A DNA stretch of 64,000 nucleotides from contig JBBMOL010000071.1 of NCBI GenBank assembly GCA_037954665.1, positions 2,103,441-2,167,440 on the forward strand, in the 5' to 3' direction. This document shows, in pieces, positions 48,459 through 60,820 of the stretch. A model generated the notes under the pieces. The model made no database searches. It saw nothing but the letters and a program-made list of their open reading frames with translations, and was not told the origin of the DNA. Numbering within the stretch: position 1 is the first letter of the stretch; each line of letters begins with the position of its first letter. The translations under genes and the position numbers were made by a program. This stretch comes from Laguncularia racemosa. Its lineage: Eukaryota; Streptophyta; Magnoliopsida; Myrtales; Combretaceae.

Positions 48459-49188
48459 GTATTCCAAAAGGTTGGACTCAAAAGTCCCTATTTAGGAGGG
48501 ATCCTTTAGGTGTGTTGGAAGCCCTTCTATGGCGGCCAAATTCTGTGCTCGCTATTTCTGAACATGGACCTCGTAGCAGTGTCGATGATGAGGCTAAGGC
48601 ACCTGTGAAGAAGAACAAAGCAACCCCAGAAGAATTGGAGGTGCAATTGGCGCAATACCGACAGGATGGATTACCTGAGGACAAGAGAATTAATGGAAAG
48701 GAAGGCACATTTTCATTTATTGTAATTCTTACTGATACCATCTTTTATTTATGCACAACATGACTAAAGATCTTGTGAAGTAAGAAAAATATTGATAAAA
48801 TCACTTGATCTTTTACTCGTATGCTTCACCTTATTATTCTACATGTTTAAATGTTGGATGATAACGAAAAGAGGCATGTATTGCGAATGGCTGGCCTCAA
48901 CCATCCAACAGCCCAATCATTTAAGTGCATTATAGTATGTTACTGATTTCTGCTGCCTAAGTGGAAGCCCCAATTATTATAAGGGAGCATACACCTATAA
49001 CTAACTTGTTCATGTGCTTGTGGTTCAATGAAGTGGTGCGGTTCACCTCCCGGGATCAGCTTAGCTTCCCATATGTACCTTGGAGGTTAAAGGTGCCAAA
49101 AAATATCAGCATGTTCCCCGCTTGTACCCGAAAAGATCTTGTAAATACTATGGGCCATATTCGCAAGGCAAAGCCTTTAACATTTTAA
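48459..49188 (+). pseudogene. DUF616 (TOD1/MUCI70-like) glycosyltransferase gene, 3' fragment
   Basis: Two exon-like pieces. 48459-48700 reads GIPKGWTQKSLFRRDPLGVL, LLWRPNSVLAISEH, then DDEAKAPVKKNKATPEELEV and YRQDGLPEDKRING. 48961-49188 reads EAPIIIREHTPITNLFMCLW, FNEVVRFTSRDQLSFPY and MFPACTRKDLVN, ending before TAA. The second piece carries the family's strongest signature (HTP...NLF.CLWFNEV.RFT.RDQLSF) in the right order. DUF616 proteins are Golgi-type plant glycosyltransferase-like proteins; none of their N-terminal membrane anchor or first half is visible here. The first piece has an acceptor-like CATGCAAG, but where a GT donor is expected at 48701 the sequence is GA. So this is probably a broken copy. 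Confidence 0.75.
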
Positions 49189-52100
49189 CGCTTTGAAGCT
49201 TTCTTTCTGGTTTCCTCCTCCAATTCTTTGTATGGAGGGAGGACATGGAGGCATATTGATTCATTCTTTTCCGATACATGATCCATATGCTTCAACGAAG
49301 CTATGCTGTAGTTAAGTGCCTCTGGGGCTCTATGTGATCTTATTTATAAAAATTGATTGGTAAACTATATTTCATATTTTCTTTTGAATGTTGGAGAAAA
49401 TGTTTTCCTCTGAGAAGTACTTTATCATCATCTTCATCATTATTAATATTGATTATTTTTAACGAGTTCAGATTTTGCGCACATCAGAAGCAATTCTTCA
49501 TTGAAGCTCATTAAGTGGTTCTGTTTGCTACTCTTCAAGATTTCGTGAGATTTCTTTTTGTCCAGCTTTTTCTGCTTATTTGATAGTAATTAACTTGTCC
49601 ATTACTCCGTTAGGTGGCTCTTATTCAAAATCTTCAGTCCTTAAAATTTTTGTTGGTATTCGAGCTATCTGCAATTTTACTGGAAGGGTTCTGGTCATGT
49701 TTTCAGGCTAATTCTCTTCATCGTTCTGTTGTCTATGATGAGTCTAAGGCAGTTGTTGGTGCAACTATTCACTATTCGCTATAGTTAAGCCCTAAATTTC
49801 AACTTAGTGTTGGAGTTTGGAGAGGAAAAATGTCTGTGTCCTAGTATTAGTTTTGAATATAGTTTGGCGTTAATGCTTGGATGGTCACAGTTTGGAGATT
49901 ACCTCTTGTTATTAGTTTTGAACCTTGACATCTAATTGGATTTAATGATTTACCTTTGCCTTTGCTATCATGGGACTCATTCTGTTTTGTGTATGTTCAA
50001 GTCCATTGTCCCTTATAGAAAATGAGGCAGTGGCTTAGCACGTTGAACACTAATATGCTTTAGTTTGCGCTTATAATTTGTTACTCAGTGGTGGAAAAAC
50101 ATGTTGATTCTTGCGACTTCAAAGGTGGGAATTGGTGGAGCAGCAAAAGACTTACATATATTTGTTTGTATTTTGATAAATTGGATACCTCCATGAATGC
50201 GAGCATTGCTTTTCGTTCTATGGCTTTGCTGCTTGACTTTGTAGCAAAAAAAATCAGTATGCGGAGTTTAGAATCTGGACATATTCTTGGTTTGGAGATT
50301 CTTGGACTTCTGTAGTGGAATATTTCAGATTTTATTTTGTGGATGGATTTTATTTCGTAGGAAGGTCTTCCAAGAGATTCTCTTCCATTTATTCTTGGAC
50401 TTGCAAATCTCTTCTTTCGTAAAGCCTATAGTGGTACTGAGTTGATCTATTCATTTTTATTTTCGTAGAATGGAAATTCTTTCCGGCAAGGGTGGTCCAT
50501 TTGTGAAACCTAAACTTATCCACAATGCGTAAACTGTTAAATCTTTGTTTTTCTCTTTCATTTTTACTTTAAGGCTTTAAAAACATATGGAGTTTCACTT
50601 ATTCTGTTGACTATATGGATGCATTGGGTACCTATGATTGTTGATGTACTCGTATCCAGTTGTGTTGTTAACTTATCTCAAACTCATTCCTCAGGAATGG
50701 GAAAGAAACAAATGATGGCACTAAAGTTGATTTAGTGTGTGGTGAAATTATCTTGACTTCATTAAATTGGAATTGCACTAGGCTGTGAAATAATATGCTT
50801 ATTGTAGGTTAGTGGAGTGTCTCATGTAGTGTTGACATTGTGGATGAGTATCCATTGGGTCTTCTTTAGCACTATCCTTGCAGCAACTTGGTTTGTTATA
50901 ATCACTTTGTAATTGTGATCTTTGATTTTCTTTTACTTTGACCTTGATAGGAAGGAATAAGGATCTGGAAAAGCAGAAAAAGCAGTGGAGTATGGTTCTC
51001 GGGGTCCTTTTCTTGGATTATTTGGGTTCTCAATTTATTTTGTTTAATCTACTTTTGCCTAGCAGGAAGATGGCAGTTTTTTTAGCTTACTGCTAAAAAT
51101 GTCTCTTTTGCATGTATCAGTTCAGTTTATTTGTTAGTGGAGCTTTACATCAACATTTTATGAATTATTATTAGCTGAGATTCCACTAGCATCTCCAGAA
51201 CTGGTTTAGAAATTGCTCTTAAGTCTAGTTTTTTTATGTTTATTGTTTGATCTTATGTTACCTATTCATGTAGATCTACATCTGAAAAGTTCCTATCAAT
51301 GTCACAGAATTTGGTTTTTGCTCTTTGGTAAGTGTCCATTCTCATTCTGATTGCTGGAGAAGTCAAGTTCACTTTTCAAGGTTGCTATGCATTGCCTTCA
51401 AATGATAGATTCAATCAAGCACATTTATTCTTTTGTTGAGACAGAAGCTTTTAGATAACATTGCAATGAAGTAAATATACTCTTTGCGTTTTGGATATTG
51501 TTAGAAAGAGATGTTACTATTATAAGTTCTTCAGGAGTTTTCTTGTATCGTGTTGTTAGTTATTTGGACTATGGGACAAGAATTGATTGGTGAAAATATT
51601 TATCAATTGGTTATATTTGCTGTCACATGTAGGATGATTTTAGAGTTTCTCAAATGTTTTCTGTAAATTTGTTGTGAATTAATTTATCAATTGGCGTTTT
51701 GTGCCTTGTAACTTGTTGTCTCATTTAGTTTGGGATTTGAATGGACTATTTTGTAATAGTCGTGTCTTATGCCAGGTTGAGAGTTCTATGATGAGGGAAA
51801 TTGCTAGTAGTGGAGCTATCATTGGTTTTGTACACCCTCTTCTTTTTCTTTCTTTTTGGACTTTATGTATCTTTCTTTGTTTATTAGGCAGTGAAGTAAT
51901 TGGCGTATCAATGTGCTGTTGTAGGATTAGAGATGCTTAGAGATAATCATTTTGAAGGAGCTGGCATCTTGAGTCTTCTCTTAAGCATCTTTGTTACTTA
52001 TGAACTTGATAATATTTAATTTAACACAAGCTTTTAAGGCTTATATCTGTGGAATCTTTTTTGCTTTTGATTTTAGATTTGGTACAAATCAGCAGATGTT

Positions 52101-53548
52101 TTTATTTTAGCTAGAAGCTTAATGGATTTATCTGGTTCTTAGTTCTTACTTCAACCTCCATTTTGATTAGGTTTCCTTGTTTGTTAATTTGTGTCAATAA
52201 ACCTCTTTTATAAGCCAGGTAGAAGATACCTTAGCCATTTGTTTCCTGGGTTGCTTCTTGAATCTCATGTACTTGCCTGGTGGTAATGATTGTAAATTCT
52301 CTTCCTCTTATCCTCGAATTTTCTTAATAAGACATTTTATTTCTGTAGTGGTAGTGGGTTCATCTCTTTGTTTTTTATATTGTAGAATGAAAATCCTTCT
52401 CGATGAGAGGATGAAAATCATTATGAAAATCCATTATGCATAAACTGTTAAATCTTTCCTTTTTTTTTCCTTTTTCTTTCGATTGCAATCTTAAGTCTTC
52501 AAAATATGTGAGGGTTCACCTATTTTGTTGACTGCATCAATCTGCTAGGTTTTTTGTGGTGGCTATATTTGTGCTGAGTAGGTGTCGTTAATTCTTGCAG
52601 ACTCATTCCACTGGCTGGGAAAATCTAAGTGATTCCACATAGGGCCTTCTAATGGCTGGTGTAATTATTTATCGATTGCATTAAGTTGCTTCAGACAGTG
52701 CAATAATAGTCTGTAGTGTGTGTTGATTGTTGGATGAAGGGCCAGTCATAGAATGTCGACTTTTGGATAAGTTTCTATTGGAATTTCATGGCGTTACTCT
52801 TTGCTGTATTTCTGTTAATTACATGATCACTCTTAATTGTGATTTTCTGATAAGTTTTTTACTGTGCCTTTGAGCTTTGATAGGATGGAATTGTCTAACG
52901 AGCTGTAAAAGACAGTGATGTATGTAATTCTTGGAATCCGTTTGTGAGTTCATTGGGTTATTTGAGTTCATGTCAATTTGGTTTGTTCACTGTGGAATTT
53001 ATGTCATTGCATAATCGATATTGAGTGAATATTAGGTTACCTTCTTTTGTCTAGGAGGAAGCAGACAAGGTTATGGCAAACTGCAATTGATGTCCCGCTT
53101 GTGAGTGTTGATACAGTTTATTTTTCTATGGAGCTTCTTCATCAATATTTCATAAACCATTAGCCCACATGAATTGTGATTGCACTGAACAATTACCTGA
53201 GCAAGTTTGGTGGTTTGTCCTTTTTGATTCTAGTACTTTATGTTTAGTGTTTGTACCTTGTACCTGTATAATTCAATACTATAGATCTCCATCTGAAGGT
53301 TCCTGTCAATGATGCAGAATTGGTTTTTCTGTTATTGGTGCATAAACTTTTCTTTTCCCAATGGATACGTCAATTCTCATATGTTATTCTTTCATCGAGA
53401 CAAAAAGTTGGGACAATGGAAGGGACTAGCTTTTACTCTTGTAGGGTGAAAATTGATCTATTGTAGGAAGGAGATCTCACTAGTAAGGTGAATGAAGGTG
53501 GATAAGTTCTCTAGATCTTGCTATTAATTATTTGGACTATGAAACTGT
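49189..53548. repeat. Duplicated non-coding segments downstream of the DUF616 copy
   Basis: Two related segments of about 1.9-2.0 kb follow each other: 50390-51960 and 52250-53548. Matching anchors include GTAGAATGRAAAT (50468/52383), TAAACTGTTAAATCTTT (50529/52442), TTGTTGACTRYAT, TTTGATAGG-like (50946/52880) and TTATTTGGACTATG (51560/53532). They are diverged, with many indels. Also 49380-50350 is related to 55540-56240. No complete gene is seen; the short frames here have no domain. Confidence 0.65.
49707..49784 (+). pseudogene. Second DUF616 exon trace
   Basis: After an acceptor-like TTTTCAG, the reading ANSLHRSVVYDESKAVV parallels the ISEHGPRSSVDDEAKAPV part of the copy at 48459-48700 and the family consensus at that place. 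It ends at a stop (49782). It is short, so moderate confidence, but it suggests this block comes from a duplicated DUF616 locus. Confidence 0.4.
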
Positions 53549-55423
53549 AATGCCCTAAAATTCAAGTCATGTTACTACTCGCTACGTACCCTTATCATAC
53601 AAAAAAAAGTTAAGGCTCTAAGACTACTCTATACCATGCAATTCAACAATTCCTATAAATCTCTATTTACTGTTTACAATAATACTATTATGATATAAAA
53701 ACATTTTAATCCATCATTCAAACCTTGAAACCAATTTAACATGAATCCATATTTAACATCTAATGTAATGGAAGTCTATAAAACTCTAAATTAATATTCT
53801 TCAGATACTAATAACTATTACATCCCAATAATAGAATTCTTTCTAATTTCTAATTGTCATAGTAATAATGATAACCATCTTCTTCCTCTCTTTGTAGTTT
53901 ACCAAATTCCAAGTTATTTTTTGAGTTATTATCTCTTTCAATACTTGCATCTAAAAAAAAATCCCCAAAAGATGAGCTAATACCCAATACGTATAACATA
54001 CCCACACACGCATGAATAAACATGAACATATTTCACATACATGATGCAATAACTAACTAGCAAACAACCATTTCATGATCAACTTTAAGTCCACAAGCAA
54101 CAATCGAGTACTCATGACCCACTTAATACATTTAGAAACATTAGAATATGAATTGGTGATAAGAACTACCACTATAGGCCTCATATTCATGATCCCTTAA
54201 ACACTTGAACCTGATGATGAGAACTGTTACTACGGACCCTATACCCATGATAACTTAAATACTTAAACTTTGTGATGAGAACTACTACTATGGGTTCTAC
54301 ACCCATGATCACTTAAATACTTAAATCTTAAACTAACCCAAATCATCTCTAAGCATGACTCCACTAGGGACAACACCACACAAGAATCATTGAGATGCTC
54401 CTTAAAGATCTATCACTACAAGCCCCTAGGTTGACCTAAACACATATAGCATATATTTAAACACTTAACCAATCATTTACATAATCCATTTGAACAATAT
54501 ATTATAACTTAACCAAACACGAGAAACACATAAGTTATATGTACTTTAAATCTCAGCCTTAAGCACGTCTGGTCTTGAAATTAAGCTAAGTTGAAATTTT
54601 TACAACATCAATAAATTCTTCTTAGTACTAATCTAAGAATAATATAATCTCTTAACTCTTTTAATCTATTAAATTTTTTAAGATTTTACTAATTATTTAT
54701 GTTGCGTGGAAATTAGCTTAATTAGAAGTTAAATAGGCATACAATTAGGTTATGTTTCACTCAACACTACCATATTAGACACCGTGTAACTCGACACGAG
54801 ATAATAAAAGATCATGTCAAAGGCTGTGTACCTTTTTGTGTAGGATATAATTTTTATGCGGGGTGAGACATGGCCATGTTGGAAGGTTGTGTATCTTTCT
54901 ATAAGGTCTAAGTTCAATATGAGTATAACATGACCGTGTTGAGAAGCCATGTATCTCTCAGTACATTTGGGTTTAACACAGTCGAAACACGGTTGTGTTA
55001 GGAGGTCGTGTATCTCTTGATATAGTTTCGCAAACTCTAATATCTCTCTTACTAATTCATCCTAATTCCAAATCTATTGCTTCTAGATTTAAATTAACCC
55101 TAAAACATGAAATTTCTAATTATTTTACATGAATTAGTATACTTACTTCTAATTTTCCATGAAGCGAATCCTTAGATGGGTTGATTTTCCATATTTGTCA
55201 TGTTCTACTTCTTAATCCGGATTCTAGTGAATAAAACGATAGAATTTGATTTATTCATAAATTCTCTATGCACAATACTCATTAATTCATTCATATCCGT
55301 CCTTGTGGTTTGCAAGGTCGTCTTGTATTTTAGAGAACGTTTTTCGTGTTCCTTGTGAGTTGTTACTGTGAAAAAGTTAAAAAGAAGGGACGCTAGGTTA
55401 ATTTGGCTTAAATACTCTTACAA
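53549..55423 (+). mobile_element. Probable solo LTR or LTR-like block
   Basis: Begins TGTAATGCCCTAAAATT, a start typical of large gypsy-type LTRs in plants, and interrupts the TTATTTGGACTATG segment that is continuous at 51560. The right end is uncertain: TACTCTTACA at 55423, or TTTTTGTTACA near 55495. It contains a 3-copy array at 54152-54332 and degenerate ACACGG-type motifs at 54790-55020. No coding region and no clear target duplication. Confidence 0.4.
54152..54332 (+). repeat. Three degenerate ~60-bp tandem repeats
   Basis: Units share GATGAGAACTRYTACTA, then CCCATGATCACTTAAATAC. They lie within the LTR-like block. Confidence 0.75.
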
Positions 55424-55539
55424 GGAAAAGTCCAATTTGTCCCCCATGTTTTATAAAATTTTCCTCTCTTAGCCTTAGCTTTTGCTTTTTGTTACAATAA
55501 TTATTTCATTCAGATATTTACAAAAACTGTAAATTTTTT

Positions 55540-57050
55540 GGAATAAAAATGGGAGATATGGTCCTCTAAAAGAAATTTCATTTTGTTTCCTGTCTCCAGA
55601 TTTTGTCATCATCAGATGCAATTTTTCCAAGAAGGTTATTAAGTAGTCTTATTCTCTTCTCTTCAAAAATTCATGGGGTCTTTTTTTCTTTTTTTGGCTT
55701 GGCAGAACTATTGGATAGTTATCTGGGGTAACTTTCCCACTACTGCTTTTGGTGGCTCCATCTGAGATGTCTTCGTTTTTCCTTTTGCAGTCTTCAATCT
55801 TTATGATTTAGGTGGGGTATCAGTTACCTGCAAATTATACTGGTAGGGTTCTTGCTCATGTTTACAGGCTGATCCACTTGATGACTTTATCACTTGTTGG
55901 TCACTTCTTAGAGACATTGATTGTATACGGTTGCAGCTCTAGTGTGCATTAATTCTTCTGGGCCATCGTTGGAGATTTCCTTTCGGTATTTGTTTTGAAC
56001 CTTGACACCTTTTGATCGTAGGTTTTGTGCTAGGCAGCAAGGAACTTTTTTATCTTTTTTGCATTGGGACACCTCCATGTATATGCACACTTATTTCCAA
56101 CTTAGCAGTTTTTCTCTGTCTACTGGATTTTCTACTTGTCTCTTTTGTAGGAAAAGTCATCTCATTGCATGGGCTTCAGAGTCAGGAAATATTCTGCTTT
56201 ACTTTGTCAATGGAATTTATTGGTAAATATTTAATTGAGCTATGAGGAAATATCTGGTCTTTCAAGAATTGGCTATTGAAGTTTGGGCAAAAGGTGCCTT
56301 CTGATGATTGTCATTTGAATTATAAATGTTTTGCTCTTCTTGAATGGTCAGAATTCGTCGACTCTGAAAGGCAGGGAGGTATGGTGATATATTGTTCTGT
56401 TGTAGGGCCAACATTTTTCTGCTTGTGAGAATTTTTCATGAAGCTTCATGTTGCTGTTGTTTCATGATGAAGGCTTCAGAAACTTTTGCAGGTTCAGTAA
56501 TTTCGGTGATTATAACGATTCTTTGAATATCATTGTTGTTGATGCATTTTGTTAAAGCTTGGATCTCCTGTTTGGGTGTTGTCGACTTGTGCATTTCTTT
56601 TATAAAAGGATAATGACCAAGAAAGGAAAGTGTCGGAGAGTGGTTACAATTGATCTTACATGGAGATTACTTGTGGTTCTGATTTTCTGATGTTGCATGA
56701 GTGTGTGCTATTGAATTTCGTTTGAAAAAGTTGGGAAGTAACTCATTTGGCAGACTTGCATTTTGACTTGTATCATGTTTGTTGTAAATTACTAATCCTT
56801 TTTGAGCAATGGCCATCCAAGTATTTTCTCTTGAAGTGCTAGGAACATAGTTGTTCTCTTGGAGGAGTGAATTGAGCTCAGAGTTATTAAGAAGGGCGGT
56901 CTAATCAGCCTCTTGTTGGATTTTTTCTTAATCCACTACCTGCATTCTCTGTGCTGTTTTTAATGTTTCTGTGAACCTTCATTCAACTTCACTGCTTTTA
57001 TTACACTTGTTGCAATGTAAAGTGTTTGAGCGATTATATTATAGAATTCT
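55540..57050. repeat. Diverged copy of 49380-50350 and flanking DNA
   Basis: Anchors in the same order: TCATCAGATGCAATT (55613) for ACATCAGAAGCAATT; GGTAGGGTTCTTGCTCATG (55844) for GGAAGGGTTCTGGTCATG; TTTTGAACCTTGACA (55992/49917); ACACCTCCATG (56070) for ATACCTCCATG. The DUF616-like exon trace of the left copy is no longer readable here. From 56240 to 57050 nothing further was identified. Confidence 0.6.
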
Positions 57051-59239
57051 TTTAGATCAATCTAATTAATAATAATACGACACTTCAATCCTAAAACTCA
57101 TGATATAATTAATCACCCCTTATTCCTACCGAGATAAGATTAGGTAAGATTTGATCATACTTTCTTAAGTTTTCAAATTCAATTAATTAATTACCACCAC
57201 CACCACCACCCAAAAAAAAAAAAGCACTTCAACAAAATAAGGAAAAGACCCATTAAATCAATTGTATTTAGTGCATTCTAAAATAGAGGAATCCATATAA
57301 TCCTCAAATTTCATTAATACACATATCTATCCTAAAATCTCAATATAACCAAAAATCACTTGTATTGTCTTATATATAAATATACATTAATCATTACAAT
57401 GCTTCACTTAAGACAAGTTTTGAACCCTCATAATTTTTTTTTAATATTTCTTATCAGGGTAACTTTTTTTTTAAGAATAAAAAAATGGGTGCATAGACAT
57501 GTAGGTATCCACCCACCCAAACATAAACACACACATGCATATACACATACACATAAATGCACATGCTAGTATAGTACATAAAATAGAAAATAGGTTACAT
57601 ATTGATGGAAATAAATGAAAGTGAAAAATCTAAAGAAATGAAGAGAGATAGCAAGAGATTTTTCCATTTTTGAAGCAATTTCCTTTCTGAGTTTAAAATT
57701 ACAAAGAAGACCCCAATATTCGAGTTAACTAATCTTAAGGAAGTATAATTTTGTCTAATAAATGATTCATTTATCTTCATTTTTATGATGTGTTGTCAAC
57801 CGAACAACAAAAATGGAAAACTTATGTTTATTTCCTTCTTTTGTAATCCAAATACGAAATCGAATCCACATTCATTTTCTTTTCTTCTAATTTTTCTTGG
57901 TTTCCGTTCTACCTTTACTATTTCATTTTTCTAAAGATGTTGTCAAACATAGAGTAAGGAAAAAACTTTAAGGAAACTTTAACGTTAGGTTTGCGTGTCT
58001 TAGTTTAATTGTGTTTTACTAGAGAATAGAACATCCAGTTTTTGAAAATTTTATGTTGTTGAAATTTCATGATGCCTACTTTAGTTTAGAAGTATTATCA
58101 AGTATGAGTCTTGAGACCAACCGATCCTGAAACTTTCGAATTGACTAATAACTTGCAAACTGGGGATAAGTATACCTCCATGTCACTTTTCTTTACCCAA
58201 CAATATAGACGCTTTACAAAACATGAATATATGAGCTCAGGTATAATCTAATTAAGTAATATGAATACTAATATTTTAACAGGATGATAGATTCGAGTTT
58301 TCATTCCATAAATGTTATGGATAATGTGATTGAACGAAAAAAGAAAAAAAGAAAAAATCGAGACATTTAAGTACTGATTTTTAATATTATTGCAAGTCAT
58401 GTTAATGTTAAGCCTTAGACACATCCAATTTTTTAATTTTGTATATATGTCGCTTAATGTGGAAATTCTCAGATCTAATGAATTCCTATTGCAAAATTGT
58501 GAATTAGAGAAATTAGCCGGTAGAAGTAAAAGGTGTATTTTCTGTACAAACTATTGATATACAAAAAGTTGAATAAACAAATAATTTGACTAATAGTATA
58601 CAGTTAGGCTAACTGATATATTACGTTCTAATTAAATCTGTTAACTATGAATAATTTATGTTACATACAATATTTCACACTTAAAATTATTTAACCCTTT
58701 TTTATTTTTAGTTAATGTAGTAGCATTAAAAAAGTAAACGAATGCAAAGGAAAAATATAAATACATTGGGCCCATTTTGCTTCCAGATCGAAGTAGAAAT
58801 TTTCCGGTATTTAGATATTTTAATTGTAAAGAACGTAAAAATATCATGAGAGGAAATAAGTTTTCATTTTTCTTTTTTTTTTTTTTGCCAGAGAGAGTAA
58901 ATACGTTTAGTCAGCATATTATTTTACAAGTTAATTATATATATATCAATTCAGGCTTACGACTTTATTGGTAAAACCTAAACAAAGTTTTTGAAGAAAT
59001 AGTTAAATCTTCATTCATTCAAGGCTAAGCAAGTCCCAAACAAATTAATGCACATCTCATATATTTCATTAAAGATAATAACTATTTAAGTTCATATAAT
59101 TGCTTTAGTAAATCCACCTTCTTATTATACGGTAACATACTTAAATATTACATTTTAAAAAAGAAATTACGTAAATATTGTACCTGTTAAACTTATTACA
59201 AAAATAGGTTGCGAAATCATAGATCCCAAATGTGAGTTT
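57051..59239. other. AT-rich intergenic stretch
   Basis: No gene. A CAC trinucleotide run is at 57195-57211 next to an A run; CA-rich repeats lie at 57515-57565; poly-T at 58870-58886. Frames here are short and featureless. Confidence 0.5.
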
Positions 59240-59699
59240 AGTATTTAAAAAAATTAGGATAAAGGTGCAGACCTAGTCCATGCCTTCAGTACAAATAAAC
59301 CTATAAAGTTTCTATAAACCAATGAAATTATTATAAAAATATGTCTGCAAACCTATAAAATTATTATAAAAATATACTTGTAAACTTAAAAGTAATATAG
59401 TAAATTTAAATAATAATACATAGGAAAAAATTTGCACCGACACTTTCAAATATAAATTTGAATCCTCGGTTCAGTTTATATGTTCATATTTCACATTGCA
59501 ATATTTGAATTTCCTCTAAAAACAAAACTTCACTCTGCAAATTTGTGTTTTACCCAGGTTTTAATCTACTCAAATACGTGTATGAAAATATCTTCATCAA
59601 GATCGTGGTATGTTTTCTTAAGAAAATATATAATTTTATTACTGTTATTGAAGTGGTATACTGCATAAATTTTATAATATGTAAATATATATACTAAAT

Positions 59700-60640
59700 A
59701 AATTTTATTAAAGTAGTAGTTATTGTTAATTAACTATTAATTAGTAATTAATTAATTATTAATATATGGTTAATTAACATTAGTAAATGAATTACGTATA
59801 TATTTTATGATAATGTATTTTTGTAAACGTAGCCATAAATTAAGTTATTGTTAATTAACAGTTAATTAGTAGTGATTAGTTGTTAAGATGTCATTAATTA
59901 ATTACTTAAAAATTAATTAATGAAAAATTTTGTATTTGGTGAAAATGTAAAATATTTTTATGCTTTAGAAAAATTAGTCATAAAAGTAAGTAGCTGGTAA
60001 TTATTTATTAATTAAAGATGATTAGTCGTTAATTAATTATTATAAAATTAATTAGTGAAAAAATTTGTATTTTTTGTAAAGTGAAAATATTTGTATGGTT
60101 TTTCAAAATGAGTTATAAAATTAATTAGTTATTAATTATCCATTAATGAAAGGGGATTAGTCGTTAATATATCATTAATTAATTACTATAAAATTAATTA
60201 CTGAAAAATTTTGTATTGGGTGGAAATGTAAAATATTTCTATGGTTTAGTAAAATTAGTCATAAAATTAATTAGTTATTAATTATCCATTAATGAAAAGG
60301 GATTAGTCGTTAATATATCCTTAATTAATTACTATGAAATTAATTAGTGAAAAATTTTGTATTTAGTGAAAATGTAAAATATTTGTATGGTTTAGTAAAA
60401 TTAGTCATAAGATTAAATAGTTAGTAATTATCTATTAATTAAAGGTGATTAATTGTTAATATGTGGTTAATTAATTATTATAAAAGTTATTAGTGAAATA
60501 TTTTGTATTTGTTGCTTTTATAGACTGAGTTATATAATTAATTAGTTATTAATTATCCATTAATCAAAGAAAATTAGTCGTTAATATATCATTAATTAAT
60601 TGCTATTGGTTGCAAATGTAAATTTTTTTATACAGTTTTG
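59700..60640 (+). repeat. AT-rich ~146-bp tandem array
   Basis: Clear unit starts (TTAATTAGTTATTAATT and variants) at 60121, 60267, 60413 and 60538, i.e. steps of 146, 146 and 125. Diverged earlier units reach back to about 59700. Each unit has GATTAGTCGTTAATATATCAT-type (first 20 bases), TTAATTAATTACTATAAAAT and GTAAAATATTTGTATGGTTT parts. It lies 180 bases before the PMD gene. Confidence 0.85.
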
Positions 60641-60820
60641 CATAATAAATGGAGCCTAGACCTTTTGATCATTTAGTCTTGATGCAGTAAACCAGTCATC
60701 AATCATAGGCAATCTAGGATGGAGAGGTAACAGATGTTTTACTAATCAATTACTTTACGTTGCATTAGAAATAGGAAAACATTTTACATGTTGTTGGCAT
60801 AAGAGCAAACAACCATCGCT

